From NCBI GenBank assembly GCA_036387415.1, contig DASVTU010000024.1:1-64000 (forward strand): a stretch of DNA of 64,000 bases, in the 5' to 3' direction. Made by a program: the position numbers and the translations under genes. Source of the stretch: DASVTU01 sp036387415. GTDB lineage: Bacteria > Acidobacteriota > Blastocatellia > Pyrinomonadales > Pyrinomonadaceae. Under the pieces are notes generated by a model. The model did no database searches. It saw only the letters and a list, made by a program, of their open reading frames with translations, and was not told the origin of the DNA. Below are positions 36,875 through 45,889 of this stretch, piece after piece. Position 1 is the first letter of the stretch. Every line of letters starts with the position of its first letter.

Positions 36875-38983
36875 ATGAAGCCGTCCGCGCGACCTTCTTT
36901 CGCCGACAGGCGCGTCGATTCTTTCTCATCCCTCACGCGCGACTTCCCCGATGCGCGCATCGCAAGCGAACTCCTCCACGAATTTCTTCAAAACAAAACC
37001 TACAACAGAAACTTCGCCTTGAAGCTTCTCGACCTCGCACGTTGCGCCGTCAGCGCATCGTGGGAGACGCGTCGCCTCGCCACACTGATGCTTGAGCACC
37101 AGTTTCTCCAAATTCCCCCCGCCGAACTCGACGAGTTCGACTTTCTACTCGCACACCTCCAACTCAAACCCGCAGCCGGATTAAACGTCAAAATTCACGA
37201 TACGGTATTGCGCGAAGGATTTACGACGACCGACGTGCGCCGCTTCATCGAAGAATTCCGACGAAAACTCGAAAGGCTCAGGCGTGTACATGAAAAGATT
37301 CGTGGCAAAAGCTCCTCACGGCTCGCGCTGTCGGATTTCATCCACCTGTCGCGGCGAGAATGCAGGTTGTCGCTCGCGCGCTACTTGTTTCGTCCCGAAG
37401 AAGTTGTCGCTCGCATCCTCTCGCAGACGATTGCGACCAGCGGGATTCCAGATTTGAACCCCGACGAGCCTTCGCACGTTCGGCCTGAGTCGGCGCACGC
37501 CGTGTCTCAACTGCCTCCGTTTGAAGCCGCCATCCTCGAACAACTCCGCGCCCACGCGTCTGTCTACTGGGTCGCCGCCGTGACCAGTTCGGAACTCGAC
37601 TCGCTGGTCGAATATCCTCTTACGTCTGTCGTCCTCGTCGTCAAACCACCGGGCAGCCATCATGAGTTTGAAATCAAACGCGCCGGACGCAGAGGCCGAC
37701 ACCCGCTCGGCGTCGTCCACACGCGAGACGGCGACGCAGTACCGCCCTCGCATCGACTCGACGGCGGCTCGTCGCAAGGACTCCTGCGTTATGAAGCCAA
37801 CCTCGGCTCCAAGTTCTCACGCATCTTCCGTCTCGTCCACGGCGTTGACGCGTCTATGTCAACGATGGCTTCCAGAACGTCAATCACTCATATTCCCGTG
37901 CGCGACGGCGAAGCGAATCTTCTCAACTATTTCACCGAGCCGCGAATTTTTGGACGTGGTTTCCGTGAGATGCGCGCGGCGATGAGCGAGGCGGTCGCGT
38001 CATTTCTCGACGAGGAGGGAAAAGAGTCTCTGAATCTTCCCGGCGATGTCGGTCTTACAGTACAGTTCCTCACACACGTCGCCCCGACTCAAGCCATCCT
38101 CACGGGCACCAGTTCGTTTCGTCTCGACCGACTCGCCGCGTATCTCTCCGACAACGGCGCGCATGTCTATTTCCGGGAGGGTTTGAGCGTCGCTTATTCA
38201 AAGCATGATGCGCGGCGGCTGGCGGATGAAGTTTTGGACGAAGTGCTGTGCGTCTACCAACCGCCTCCGGTCGAATACCGGAGCCACGGGCAATACGTCG
38301 AAGCAGCATTCGCATTGACGGAGAACCGCGAACGCGCAGACCGCAACTACCTCGCGTCGATGTCGCAGATAGGAATGTTTTGGGGCACGCTGTTGGCTGT
38401 CAGAGGCAACTCGTCGGGCGAGTCGTTTGTCGCCAGAAACGTCGGGATGCGAAGCGTCTGGGAAGACGCTCGTTGGAAGATAAAGATAATCTTCATGGAT
38501 CACGACAGCCTCAGCATCCGCGATGCGACGGTCGAAAATTTCCATTCACTCGGCACGTTGCAATCCACCGCGCTTGACGAGTTGTTTATCTGGGGCGTCT
38601 GGGAAAGCGTGAGGCATGTGGTCGGCTCCGTCGATTGCCTCGAAGCAATCTATCGTGTCGGACAGGAGCTTTCACTAAGAGGCCAAGACGCGTTTCATCA
38701 GTCGTTGGCCGAAGCATACAAAAAGACTCATCAGTCGTTGGACGCGAATCCGCAGTTGCAGCAATTTTTTCATCCAACCTTCCGCAAACGCATCCGCGAT
38801 TGGGACACCATCGTCGCTCGCTATCTCAAAATTAGACACGACGCGCGACGCGTCCGCGCGTGGAAGCGAGAGATGTTGAAAACATTTCGCCAAAAGGGCT
38901 ACGAGAAGAATATCGTGTTGGAACACCTGATTGCCGCTGAAAGATTCGCAAATTTTCTCGCCAAATATTCATATCTTTACTGA
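36875..38983 (+). CDS. Unrecognised 702-residue cytoplasmic protein next to glycosyltransferases
   Basis: No signal peptide or membrane segment. The N-terminal third is helical and Arg/Leu-rich (about 1-200). The middle (about 240-480) is a mixed alpha/beta region with distinctive stretches: VVLVVKPPGSHHEFEIKRAG, RLDGGSSQGLLRYEANLGSK and THVAPTQAILTGTSSFRLD. The C-terminal third has KIIFMDHDSLSIRD, which could be an Asp-rich metal site, and ends in basic helices. I recognise no family; the Lys, Asn and Asp pattern would be compatible with a phosphotransferase fold, but this is weak. Its last 7 bases overlap the end of the converging GT32-like gene. Confidence 0.8.
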   Translation: MKPSARPSFADRRVDSFSSLTRDFPDARIASELLHEFLQNKTYNRNFALKLLDLARCAVSASWETRRLATLMLEHQFLQIPPAELDEFDFLLAHLQLKPAAGLNVKIHDTVLREGFTTTDVRRFIEEFRRKLERLRRVHEKIRGKSSSRLALSDFIHLSRRECRLSLARYLFRPEEVVARILSQTIATSGIPDLNPDEPSHVRPESAHAVSQLPPFEAAILEQLRAHASVYWVAAVTSSELDSLVEYPLTSVVLVVKPPGSHHEFEIKRAGRRGRHPLGVVHTRDGDAVPPSHRLDGGSSQGLLRYEANLGSKFSRIFRLVHGVDASMSTMASRTSITHIPVRDGEANLLNYFTEPRIFGRGFREMRAAMSEAVASFLDEEGKESLNLPGDVGLTVQFLTHVAPTQAILTGTSSFRLDRLAAYLSDNGAHVYFREGLSVAYSKHDARRLADEVLDEVLCVYQPPPVEYRSHGQYVEAAFALTENRERADRNYLASMSQIGMFWGTLLAVRGNSSGESFVARNVGMRSVWEDARWKIKIIFMDHDSLSIRDATVENFHSLGTLQSTALDELFIWGVWESVRHVVGSVDCLEAIYRVGQELSLRGQDAFHQSLAEAYKKTHQSLDANPQLQQFFHPTFRKRIRDWDTIVARYLKIRHDARRVRAWKREMLKTFRQKGYEKNIVLEHLIAAERFANFLAKYSYLY

Positions 38984-39693
38984 CTCAGGTATCTCGCCTT
39001 TAACTGTTCGTAGAGGCAATGCGGATGATATTCCCCGTCCTTGTCCTGTCCTGCTCGCCGCCACATCTCGTTCCAGAGATGCACGGCATGAGTCTCTTTA
39101 TCGAACGTCAACGCCGCGTCCGGCTCTAAAGTTTTATTCCAGTCTCCGTAGTTGAGCGGACAGAACACTCTATGTTGTCGCACGAATCGCTCCAAAGAAA
39201 ACCGCCGGACGGCTTCGCCCATCAGCCTCGGCCCCGTCTCTCCCCAAACCAACTGCGACGGGTCTTTCTTCTCACAAACTCGCCATGCATAAGCCATCGC
39301 GCGGCTTCCACGCGGCGCTTTGATAACACCACTGCTGACCACTTCTTCCGCCTCGTTCAACTCGCTGGCGAAGACGTGTTCGTCAGTAAAATCGAACGGC
39401 CTAAGACAGATGATGTCGGTGTCCACCCACCATCCGCCCTTTTCAAGTAAGAGTTTGTAACGGAAGAAATTTGAAAATCCCGCGTAGGATTTGAAGTCCT
39501 TGTATTGAAAAATCATCGAGGCGGGGAGAATTTCGTTGCCATCCTTGAGCGTCGTACCCGTCGGCACATGCTTCACGTCATCATACACGTAGAGGTGATA
39601 CTGATGTCCGTTCTTCAGAAACGAAGCGATGGACATTCGCTCCATCGCAGACAACTCCCCGCCAATCCAAAGCCCTTGAATAATCTCGTTCAT
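38977..39693 (-). CDS. GT32-like glycosyltransferase (DXD sugar-binding)
   Basis: A 238-residue cytoplasmic GT-A enzyme. It opens IIQGLWIGGELSAMERMSI, typical of GT32-like capsule and alpha-1,4-GlcNAc/galactosyl-transferase-like proteins. The nucleotide-sugar metal motif is GGWWVDTDIICLRPF, a DXD preceded by FFRYKLLLEKGG. The late HLWNEMWRR fits the usual end of the family. Third gene of a minus-strand operon behind the GT29-like gene (18-nt gap). Donor and acceptor unknown. Confidence 0.9.
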   Translation of the reverse strand: MNEIIQGLWIGGELSAMERMSIASFLKNGHQYHLYVYDDVKHVPTGTTLKDGNEILPASMIFQYKDFKSYAGFSNFFRYKLLLEKGGWWVDTDIICLRPFDFTDEHVFASELNEAEEVVSSGVIKAPRGSRAMAYAWRVCEKKDPSQLVWGETGPRLMGEAVRRFSLERFVRQHRVFCPLNYGDWNKTLEPDAALTFDKETHAVHLWNEMWRRAGQDKDGEYHPHCLYEQLKARYLSQ

Positions 39694-39711
39694 GCCAAAT
39701 AGATAATTGCG

Positions 39712-40554
39712 TCAATCGACAACTTCACGCGCACCATTCACGACGAGTTGGTGCAGGTTCTCATCTAACTTCAATCTCTCTTCAAAGAGAGACGCGAGCT
39801 TCGTCATCAACTCAAGTTCCACGTAAGAGTTGTGGCCTTTGTCCGATAGGTTTGTGTCTCTTCCTAGATGGTCTTTCAAGGGATGCAATTCCGGCACACA
39901 ATGTCTGTAAAAGAGATGACCGCCACGGTGATAGAAAGTCATTCCGGTCACGTAGAGACGTTTGATGTTGTAAGACAACAAATCCACGATGGCGATTGTG
40001 CCCGTGCGCCCGACATAGCCATGTAGCCATCGACGCAAAACATTGCTCGTCCAATAAAGCATCCGCAACTTGGTCTTCGTCGGATGCTTGTTCAGAAATT
40101 CCTGAAACGCGCGATGTTCAAGAAAGCAAGGGTGGTGTGGATTGGCGATGTCGGTGCAAGTGAAATTGTTGTTGGTGGCAACTAAATATTTGAGATTAAT
40201 TTCGTCGCAAAGCCGCATGAAACGCCTGTGCGAAATGTGCTTGCGCCGGAGAATGTTTTCCGTCAGGACTTCATTGTTGCAGTAGAGAATATCGCTTCTC
40301 GTCCCGATGTCTGCGGCCAAACGCGCGGCAAAAGGCATGTGCTCAAGCGCCGTGTTTATTCTGACCACAAGGTCGTGTGAGTCGATAAAGCCGCCCTGCT
40401 CGCTTCCGAGCAGCGTCTCGGCAGGCCCTACAATCACAACGTTTTTTCCTTCGAGCAGTTGCGCGTAATCGGCGTCTGCATCGAAGTGCGCAAACTCGCG
40501 CCGCAAATCTTCCAACGACGGATAGATTTCTTCGCTGGCAGAAACTTTTCGCAC
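39712..40554 (-). CDS. GT29-like (sialyltransferase-type) glycosyltransferase
   Basis: 280 residues without a membrane anchor. It shows the order of GT29 sialylmotifs. L-motif: VVIVGPAETLLGSEQGGFID then SHDLVVRIN. S-motif-like: GRTGTIAIVDLLSYNIKRLY followed by VTGM. A final H-x4-E (HNSYVE) matches motif VS. GT29 is best known from eukaryotes, where it binds CMP-sialic acid or Kdo. Start is GTG at 40554, overlapping the stop of the upstream gene by one base, so they are coupled. No CMP-sugar synthesis genes are in the window, so the donor is unknown. Confidence 0.8.
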   Translation of the reverse strand: MRKVSASEEIYPSLEDLRREFAHFDADADYAQLLEGKNVVIVGPAETLLGSEQGGFIDSHDLVVRINTALEHMPFAARLAADIGTRSDILYCNNEVLTENILRRKHISHRRFMRLCDEINLKYLVATNNNFTCTDIANPHHPCFLEHRAFQEFLNKHPTKTKLRMLYWTSNVLRRWLHGYVGRTGTIAIVDLLSYNIKRLYVTGMTFYHRGGHLFYRHCVPELHPLKDHLGRDTNLSDKGHNSYVELELMTKLASLFEERLKLDENLHQLVVNGAREVVD

Positions 40555-41846
40555 TATTCCTCCCGTCCTCCGTCATGCAAACGCAAAGCACGATTGGGCG
40601 ACTCAAACACGGAAACTTCCTCGTTCGTTCGCAAAGCGCGGATGGCTTCTCCGACATTCATTCCACGATGCAGCACACTCGATTCGCCAAGCCTCTGCAT
40701 GCCTCTGCGCGTGATGAACCACGCGCCGCGAGCGTTTCGTCGGCGGGCGCGCGTTCGATATTCGGCGGCGTCAATCTCCTGTTCGTCGATAATCCTGCGG
40801 GTGTCTTCTGCATTCAAGTCGAGCACGCAATCGTAGGGACACACAAAATCATACTGCAAGCACATCTCCAAATTGGCGACGACAAATTCTCTTTCGAGAT
40901 GGATATTATCTTCTGCGAAGATGAAGAATTGTTTGCTTGATTCAAAAATTTCGACGCCTCTCCGAAGGCAATGGTCGCGGTTGAAATTGCTCGCGTCTCT
41001 GAGAAGTTCATAACGACAACCGACGGGGAGCGTGCGCGGGTCAATGGTCGATTGCACATCCTGTTCGACGATGAGGACGGCAATGCTCGGGAAGTATTTT
41101 GCGTAGAAGCGGACAATGTGTTGGAGGTTTCGCGTCGCAGTTTGGTTTCGCTTGCCGTTGTGGTGAGGGATGATGAGCGCGGTTGTGCGTTGAATGTCGT
41201 CTAACTCAGGACTCATCATGACCAGCGACTCTTTGATGTACCACGGGTTCGACGGCTGGCCTTGCGTGTCGGAGTAGTTCTCCTCGACCCACGCGAGATG
41301 CGGCATGAAACAATAGCAGTCGAAGGCTTGCTGCAATTTCACGTTGCCTTTATCGACCGCTTCCAACGCATGCGAGTTCAACTCGATGAAGGCATCGAAG
41401 ATGGTGTGATTGAGGGCGTAGGCGAAGGTCGAATAGGTCTGCGTCACTTTGCAGATATTGTCGGCAACCATCGCCGGACGGACGAAGACGTGCAACCCGC
41501 CGAACAGCAGCATGTCCCAACGCTGCGGCAACTGTGCGACGTAATGCGAAAATTTGGCGTTGAAATTCGCGTCGAGCACAGCGTCGTCTTCAAAAATCAT
41601 CAGGCGCGGAAGGCCGCTCTCACGCGCCTCGCGGACGACCGCCAGATGGCTCTGCAAGCATCCATAGATGCCGGCGTGCTCCTTCCAGCCAGGCGGAAGT
41701 TCGAGCTTCGCGCCGTCGAGAGCCGGAAAGCGCACGACCGGGTTGATGTCGTGGCGCGCAAATTGGTTTCGCGCACGCCGCCAACGCTCCGGTCTTCTAT
41801 CCAGATTGATACAGACGATATGTGGGAAGAATTCGTTGAGATTCAT
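40554..41846 (-). CDS. Two-domain glycosyltransferase: GT25-like N-terminus, GT2/GT27-like C-terminus
   Basis: About 430 residues. Residues 1-215 match GT25 (LPS/collagen-type) enzymes: IVCINLDRRPERW, GCLQSHLAVVREA, MIFEDDAVLD and a Trp-Asp-Met-Leu-Leu-Phe-Gly-Gly segment. From about 235 a second GT-A fold begins with TTALIIPHHNGKRNQT and includes NFNRDHCLRRGVE and FIFAEDNIHLE, as in galactosyltransferases of GT27/GT2 type. It is thus probably a fusion able to add two sugars. I use the ATG at 41846; the frame continues upstream to a GTG at 41885. First gene of the three-gene minus operon. Confidence 0.85.
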   Translation of the reverse strand: MNLNEFFPHIVCINLDRRPERWRRARNQFARHDINPVVRFPALDGAKLELPPGWKEHAGIYGCLQSHLAVVREARESGLPRLMIFEDDAVLDANFNAKFSHYVAQLPQRWDMLLFGGLHVFVRPAMVADNICKVTQTYSTFAYALNHTIFDAFIELNSHALEAVDKGNVKLQQAFDCYCFMPHLAWVEENYSDTQGQPSNPWYIKESLVMMSPELDDIQRTTALIIPHHNGKRNQTATRNLQHIVRFYAKYFPSIAVLIVEQDVQSTIDPRTLPVGCRYELLRDASNFNRDHCLRRGVEIFESSKQFFIFAEDNIHLEREFVVANLEMCLQYDFVCPYDCVLDLNAEDTRRIIDEQEIDAAEYRTRARRRNARGAWFITRRGMQRLGESSVLHRGMNVGEAIRALRTNEEVSVFESPNRALRLHDGGREE

Positions 41847-42069
41847 TATCGACGCGTGAACAACGCGTGTATCGGACGACCGCACGGAGCTTGACTAGCA
41901 TGTACATTCTAACTCTCGCCGTGGCGGTTTGACATCAACATTCGATGCGTTTGAGCGACGACATTAATTGCCAATATTCGACGCGCTGCGACAAGCACGA
42001 TTGATAACACCTGTTGCGCTTCTGAGACGGTAATTGATGAGACGTACGTGCGTAGTTTATGCTGCCGGA
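41847..42069. other. Divergent intergenic spacer
   Basis: About 220 nt between the outward-facing glycosyltransferase genes; both promoters must lie here or in the first codons. No clear -35/-10 pair, and start positions on both sides are uncertain. Confidence 0.35.
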
Positions 42070-43293
42070 ATGAGCCACGCCGCTCCGTCGCAATCGATTC
42101 ACGTTCTCCTGCTCACACCGTTTTATCCGTTCGAGGGCGACGAGGTGGACGGCTCTTTCGTCGCCGAATCGCTCATGCACCTCCCGGATTTCGACATCCA
42201 TCTCACGATTATTGCCGCCAAACCCATCTCATCAAAAACGCTGCGGACAAGTTTCAAGACGAAAGCGCATGTGCCGGGAGCGACGTGGGTCAGGTATCCG
42301 CAACTGCCGGGCAGAGCGGCCTACGCGAGTTGGAGCTTCGGGCTTTACACACGCCTTGCGCGACACGTCCGGCAACTCAACGCCGCGCGCAAAATCGACA
42401 TCATTCACGCGCACGTCGCCTTGCCTTGCGGTTACGCCGCCGCGCGACTCGCCGACGAATTGAGTATTCCCTTCATCGTCACCACACATGGCCTCGACGC
42501 TTTTTCCAGTCGCCGCGAGAGGGGCTTGAGTCGTTGGTGGTGCGAGCGCGCATCACGCGTCGTCTACGGGAAAGCGTTTCGCAATGTTTGTGTGAGCGAA
42601 GCGGTGAGCCGTGAAATCAAAAAGGTGTTGGGTGATGCGGCGCAAACCGCCGTCGTATACAACGGTGTCAACACAGATTTGTTCAAGCCGTCGCACGACG
42701 ACCGCTCCCTTGATGCGACGCTTTCCGTTAATCCGTCGCAGACGATTCTCAGCGTTGGTCGCATGGTGCCGGACAAGGGACAGGAGTTGGTTCTTCGCGC
42801 GGTCGCCAAACTGTCCGCGAAGTTTCCCGCGCTCCGTTATGAAATAATCGGCGACGGGACAGAGCAGGCACGACTTGCCGCACTTGCCGTAGAGTTGAAG
42901 ATTGCGGAGCGAGTTAGTTTTCATGGTCGTGTGACGCGCCGCGCGGTCGCCGAAGCGATGAAGCGTTGCACCGTGTTCGCGTTACCCAGTCAAGATGAGG
43001 CGCTCGGCTGCGTCTATCTTGAGGCGATGGCGACGGCCAGGCCAGTCGTCGCTAGTCGAGGCGAGGCTATCGAAGAGATTATCCGTCACGGCGAAAACGG
43101 TTGGCTCGTCCGACCCACTGCGCTCGAAGAGATGGTCGAGGCGCTGTCGCTTCTTTTGAGCGACGCTGCGTTGCGCGAGCGTCTGGGGCGCGAGGCGCAC
43201 AAGACCATCCACGATGGCTTGACTCTTACTCATCAGGCCGCGCGTCTGAATGACATCTATCGGGCGTGTCTCTCAAGAGACGACGAACTGTGA
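42070..43293 (+). CDS. GT4-family glycosyltransferase
   Basis: About 407 residues of GT-B fold. The N-terminal domain shows TPFYPFEGDEVDGSFVAE and IIHAHVALPCGYAA. The linker region has CVSEAVSREI and VVYNGVNTDLFKP. The donor-binding C-terminal domain has LSVGRMVPDKGQELVL and the E-x7-E-type EALGCVYLEAMATARPV. It is a retaining enzyme of the capsule/exopolysaccharide class. Start uncertain: ATG at 42070 chosen because similarity begins there; ATG 42037 and TTG 42034 are in frame. It converges on the next GT4 gene, 94 nt away. Confidence 0.9.
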   Translation: MSHAAPSQSIHVLLLTPFYPFEGDEVDGSFVAESLMHLPDFDIHLTIIAAKPISSKTLRTSFKTKAHVPGATWVRYPQLPGRAAYASWSFGLYTRLARHVRQLNAARKIDIIHAHVALPCGYAAARLADELSIPFIVTTHGLDAFSSRRERGLSRWWCERASRVVYGKAFRNVCVSEAVSREIKKVLGDAAQTAVVYNGVNTDLFKPSHDDRSLDATLSVNPSQTILSVGRMVPDKGQELVLRAVAKLSAKFPALRYEIIGDGTEQARLAALAVELKIAERVSFHGRVTRRAVAEAMKRCTVFALPSQDEALGCVYLEAMATARPVVASRGEAIEEIIRHGENGWLVRPTALEEMVEALSLLLSDAALRERLGREAHKTIHDGLTLTHQAARLNDIYRACLSRDDEL

Positions 43294-43387
43294 GCACATG
43301 TCCGCGAAGCACTCGGATATTATTAACGTGTCTTCGAGCAATTCGTTGATGCGGTTGCTGCGTTCCACAACTTCGTCATGCAATCCT

Positions 43388-44485
43388 TCAACGCAATCGA
43401 CGCTTCGAGTTTGAATAATTTTCCATGATGTCGAGGACGGCAGCGCCCATCGTCCAGATGCTACGGTGTTTGTGCACCCAACGCGAAGCCGCCGCGCCCA
43501 ACGCGCGTGCTTCATCACGATGCGTCGCAACCCAACGCAGGCGCTCGGCCACGTCGTCCACGCCCGGCACGCCCTGCATGCCCGCCGTGCCCCAGTAGGC
43601 ATCGTGATACGCCTGTCGCCTGACGGGTTTGACGGGTAGAAGACAGTCGCGCGCATCGGCGCAAAGGTCTGCCTGTCCTTCGGAATCCAGAGCGATGACG
43701 GGCAGACCCGTCGCCATGCCTTCGACGAGCGGCAGCCCGAAGCCTTCATTGCCGAGCGCAAGCAACACGTCGGCCTCGCGATACCAGTGGACGATGCCGC
43801 GCGTGGGTTCGCTCGCGTGCGAGAAGATGATGCGCGGGTCTTGGAATGCGTAGTTGCCTTTCTGAAAGCGGGATTTGATGATGAGACGCGCATGTGGGTC
43901 GTCTGCGAAAACCTTCTTCCACGCGGCGATTCCTTCGTCGATATGCTTGCGCTCGTCAACGGTTCCGACCATCAACGTGGTCAGACTTTCGCGTTCCGGT
44001 CGTTGTTCGTAATGGTAAATTTCGGGGTCAACGCCCTGCGCCACAACTTCGATGGGCACGTTGACGCCGCTCTGTCGAAACGCATCGACGAGAAAACGTG
44101 AAGGCACGATGACCGCCCGCGCAAGGTTGAGCCGCTCCGACCAAACCGACGGCAGACGGTCGGCCTCCCACATCGTGTTGATGAATAAATCTTCCGCGTC
44201 GCGGTAAGGGTCGAGCCATTCGCAGGGGCCGCAGAAATAGAGCACAGCGCCGACCGCATCGGCGCGCGAATGTTTGATGATTTCTTGAAACTCCACAGAC
44301 GTTCCTTCGAGGTCTATCAGAATCGGAATCGCGTTGACGCGTGCTCCGGCGCGCGACATGCCGAGCGCCATGTATTCGCCCATGCTCCCGTAGCCGTCGT
44401 AGACGCGAAACGTCGCAACAAGCGTCACAGTCGGTTCCGACGACGGCGCGGGTTCTGTGTTCGATTGGTCGTTGTCGATGTCCAT
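43388..44485 (-). CDS. GT4/GT1-type glycosyltransferase
   Basis: 365 residues. An Asp/Ser/Pro-rich 20-residue start leads into a GT-B fold: GYGSMGEYMALGMSRAG, NTMWEADRLP and VVAQGVDPEIYHY. The donor half has TLMVGTVDERKHIDEGI and the nucleotide-sugar motif ALGNEGFGLPLVEGMATGLP with its two glutamates. It resembles mannosyl/fucosyl-type transferases; the sugar is not assigned. It is downstream of the MFS gene in the same operon (about 70-nt gap). Confidence 0.9.
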   Translation of the reverse strand: MDIDNDQSNTEPAPSSEPTVTLVATFRVYDGYGSMGEYMALGMSRAGARVNAIPILIDLEGTSVEFQEIIKHSRADAVGAVLYFCGPCEWLDPYRDAEDLFINTMWEADRLPSVWSERLNLARAVIVPSRFLVDAFRQSGVNVPIEVVAQGVDPEIYHYEQRPERESLTTLMVGTVDERKHIDEGIAAWKKVFADDPHARLIIKSRFQKGNYAFQDPRIIFSHASEPTRGIVHWYREADVLLALGNEGFGLPLVEGMATGLPVIALDSEGQADLCADARDCLLPVKPVRRQAYHDAYWGTAGMQGVPGVDDVAERLRWVATHRDEARALGAAASRWVHKHRSIWTMGAAVLDIMENYSNSKRRLR

Positions 44486-44556
44486 TGATGCTCGGTCGCG
44501 CGTCTTGTTGAGAATACGTCGAACGTGTGGAGACCGTCGTTCGTAGCGCAGTGATT

Positions 44557-45888
44557 TTATGTCGCGTCAGACGGACTTGGCTCACTTGTCTTTCGCAACA
44601 GAAAACCGAACGACAATGCGCCGACGAGCATGACGCACGCGGCGACTGTGATAACGAGCGGATAGCCGAAGTGTTTTAACCCCACGCCCGCGAGCGGCGC
44701 GGCCACGGCACCCGACGCGAAGATAACGAGATACATGAGCGCCGATGCGCCTGTTCGTTCATGCGGCTCGACGCGCGTCATCAAAAGGCTCTCCATCGCG
44801 GGTTCGTCCATCCATTGAAAAGAGACGTAGCCCGCGTAGGCTGCCGCGGCGAGGAGGCGCTCAGGCTGCGCGCTCAGAAATCCGAGCGAGAGGGCGGCGG
44901 CCAACTCCATCACCACCACTCCCCAGATGATGCCGAACTTTTTCAGGATAAGCGGCGACAACAGAATCGCTACCACTTGCGCTGCCTGTGCGACGGAAAA
45001 GACGAGGCCGATGTCTGCCACCGGCATTTTCAGGAATTGCGAAAAGTAGACGTTGGAGAAAGGATTGAATGCGCCTGTGGCGAGATTCAGAATGGCGACG
45101 GCGACGAGAAAGCGCAACATGAAAGAACTGCGCGGATACGTCGCACGCGTTTTCTCCTCGACGCGCGTGAAGCGCAGGCGTGATGCAGGCACGACAGCCA
45201 AAGCAATCACCGCCGCGCCCAACAACAACGCCCATTGTTTCGCCTCCGCCGCGTTCGCCGCCCCGAATAAGTGGTTTAACCATCCGGGCAGACGCCCGCC
45301 GATGGGGTCTGCGACGATGCCGACGCCGATGACCGTCGCGAGATAGAGGCTAAAGGCGAACGGGCGTTGCTGCGGCGTCGTCACTTGCGCCAGCATGACG
45401 ATGATGGAAATGCCCCACAGCGCAAAGATTGCCCCGGCGCAAAATGCGAGCAGAAGCAGAGCCACTTGTCCGACCAGCAGCGCACGCAGCGCGGCGATGA
45501 TGGCCGTCGCGGCGAAGCAGAGCATCACGGAGCGTCGCAGGCCGATGCGTCGATTGAGCAGGACGGTGGTAAACGTGCCGACCATGTTGCCCGCCGTCCC
45601 TGCGCTCGTCATCCATCCGAGAAAATCTTCTTTGTAGCCAATGTCGATGAGGTAGATGTTGTAGAGCAGGACGAAGATAAACATGCCCGTGTTAAAGAGG
45701 CACGAAACCGCCAGAAAAATCCAGAAGAGGCGTCCGAGTTTTCGTTCCTGCCACCAACCACGCACGCCTCGCCGTTTGTCTGACACGTCTACCGACGCTC
45801 CATTAGACGTTGGCGACCCATCGCCCTCGCTGCCGCCAATACCAACGGACGACGTTTGACTCTCGTCCTCATCCATGACGCGCGACAT
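44557..45888 (-). CDS. Major facilitator superfamily transporter
   Basis: 443 residues with about 12 hydrophobic helices after a charged 45-residue N-terminal tail. The sequence shows the MFS loop 2-3 element (LLNRRIGLRRSVMLCF) and a symmetric second half (SPLILKKFGIIWGVV). The substrate is not readable; the fold resembles drug/sugar exporters. Its ATG begins 1 nt after the stop of the TonB-dependent receptor gene, so the two are tightly coupled, and the GT4 gene follows. Confidence 0.88.
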   Translation of the reverse strand: MSRVMDEDESQTSSVGIGGSEGDGSPTSNGASVDVSDKRRGVRGWWQERKLGRLFWIFLAVSCLFNTGMFIFVLLYNIYLIDIGYKEDFLGWMTSAGTAGNMVGTFTTVLLNRRIGLRRSVMLCFAATAIIAALRALLVGQVALLLLAFCAGAIFALWGISIIVMLAQVTTPQQRPFAFSLYLATVIGVGIVADPIGGRLPGWLNHLFGAANAAEAKQWALLLGAAVIALAVVPASRLRFTRVEEKTRATYPRSSFMLRFLVAVAILNLATGAFNPFSNVYFSQFLKMPVADIGLVFSVAQAAQVVAILLSPLILKKFGIIWGVVVMELAAALSLGFLSAQPERLLAAAAYAGYVSFQWMDEPAMESLLMTRVEPHERTGASALMYLVIFASGAVAAPLAGVGLKHFGYPLVITVAACVMLVGALSFGFLLRKTSEPSPSDAT

Positions 45889-45889
45889 A

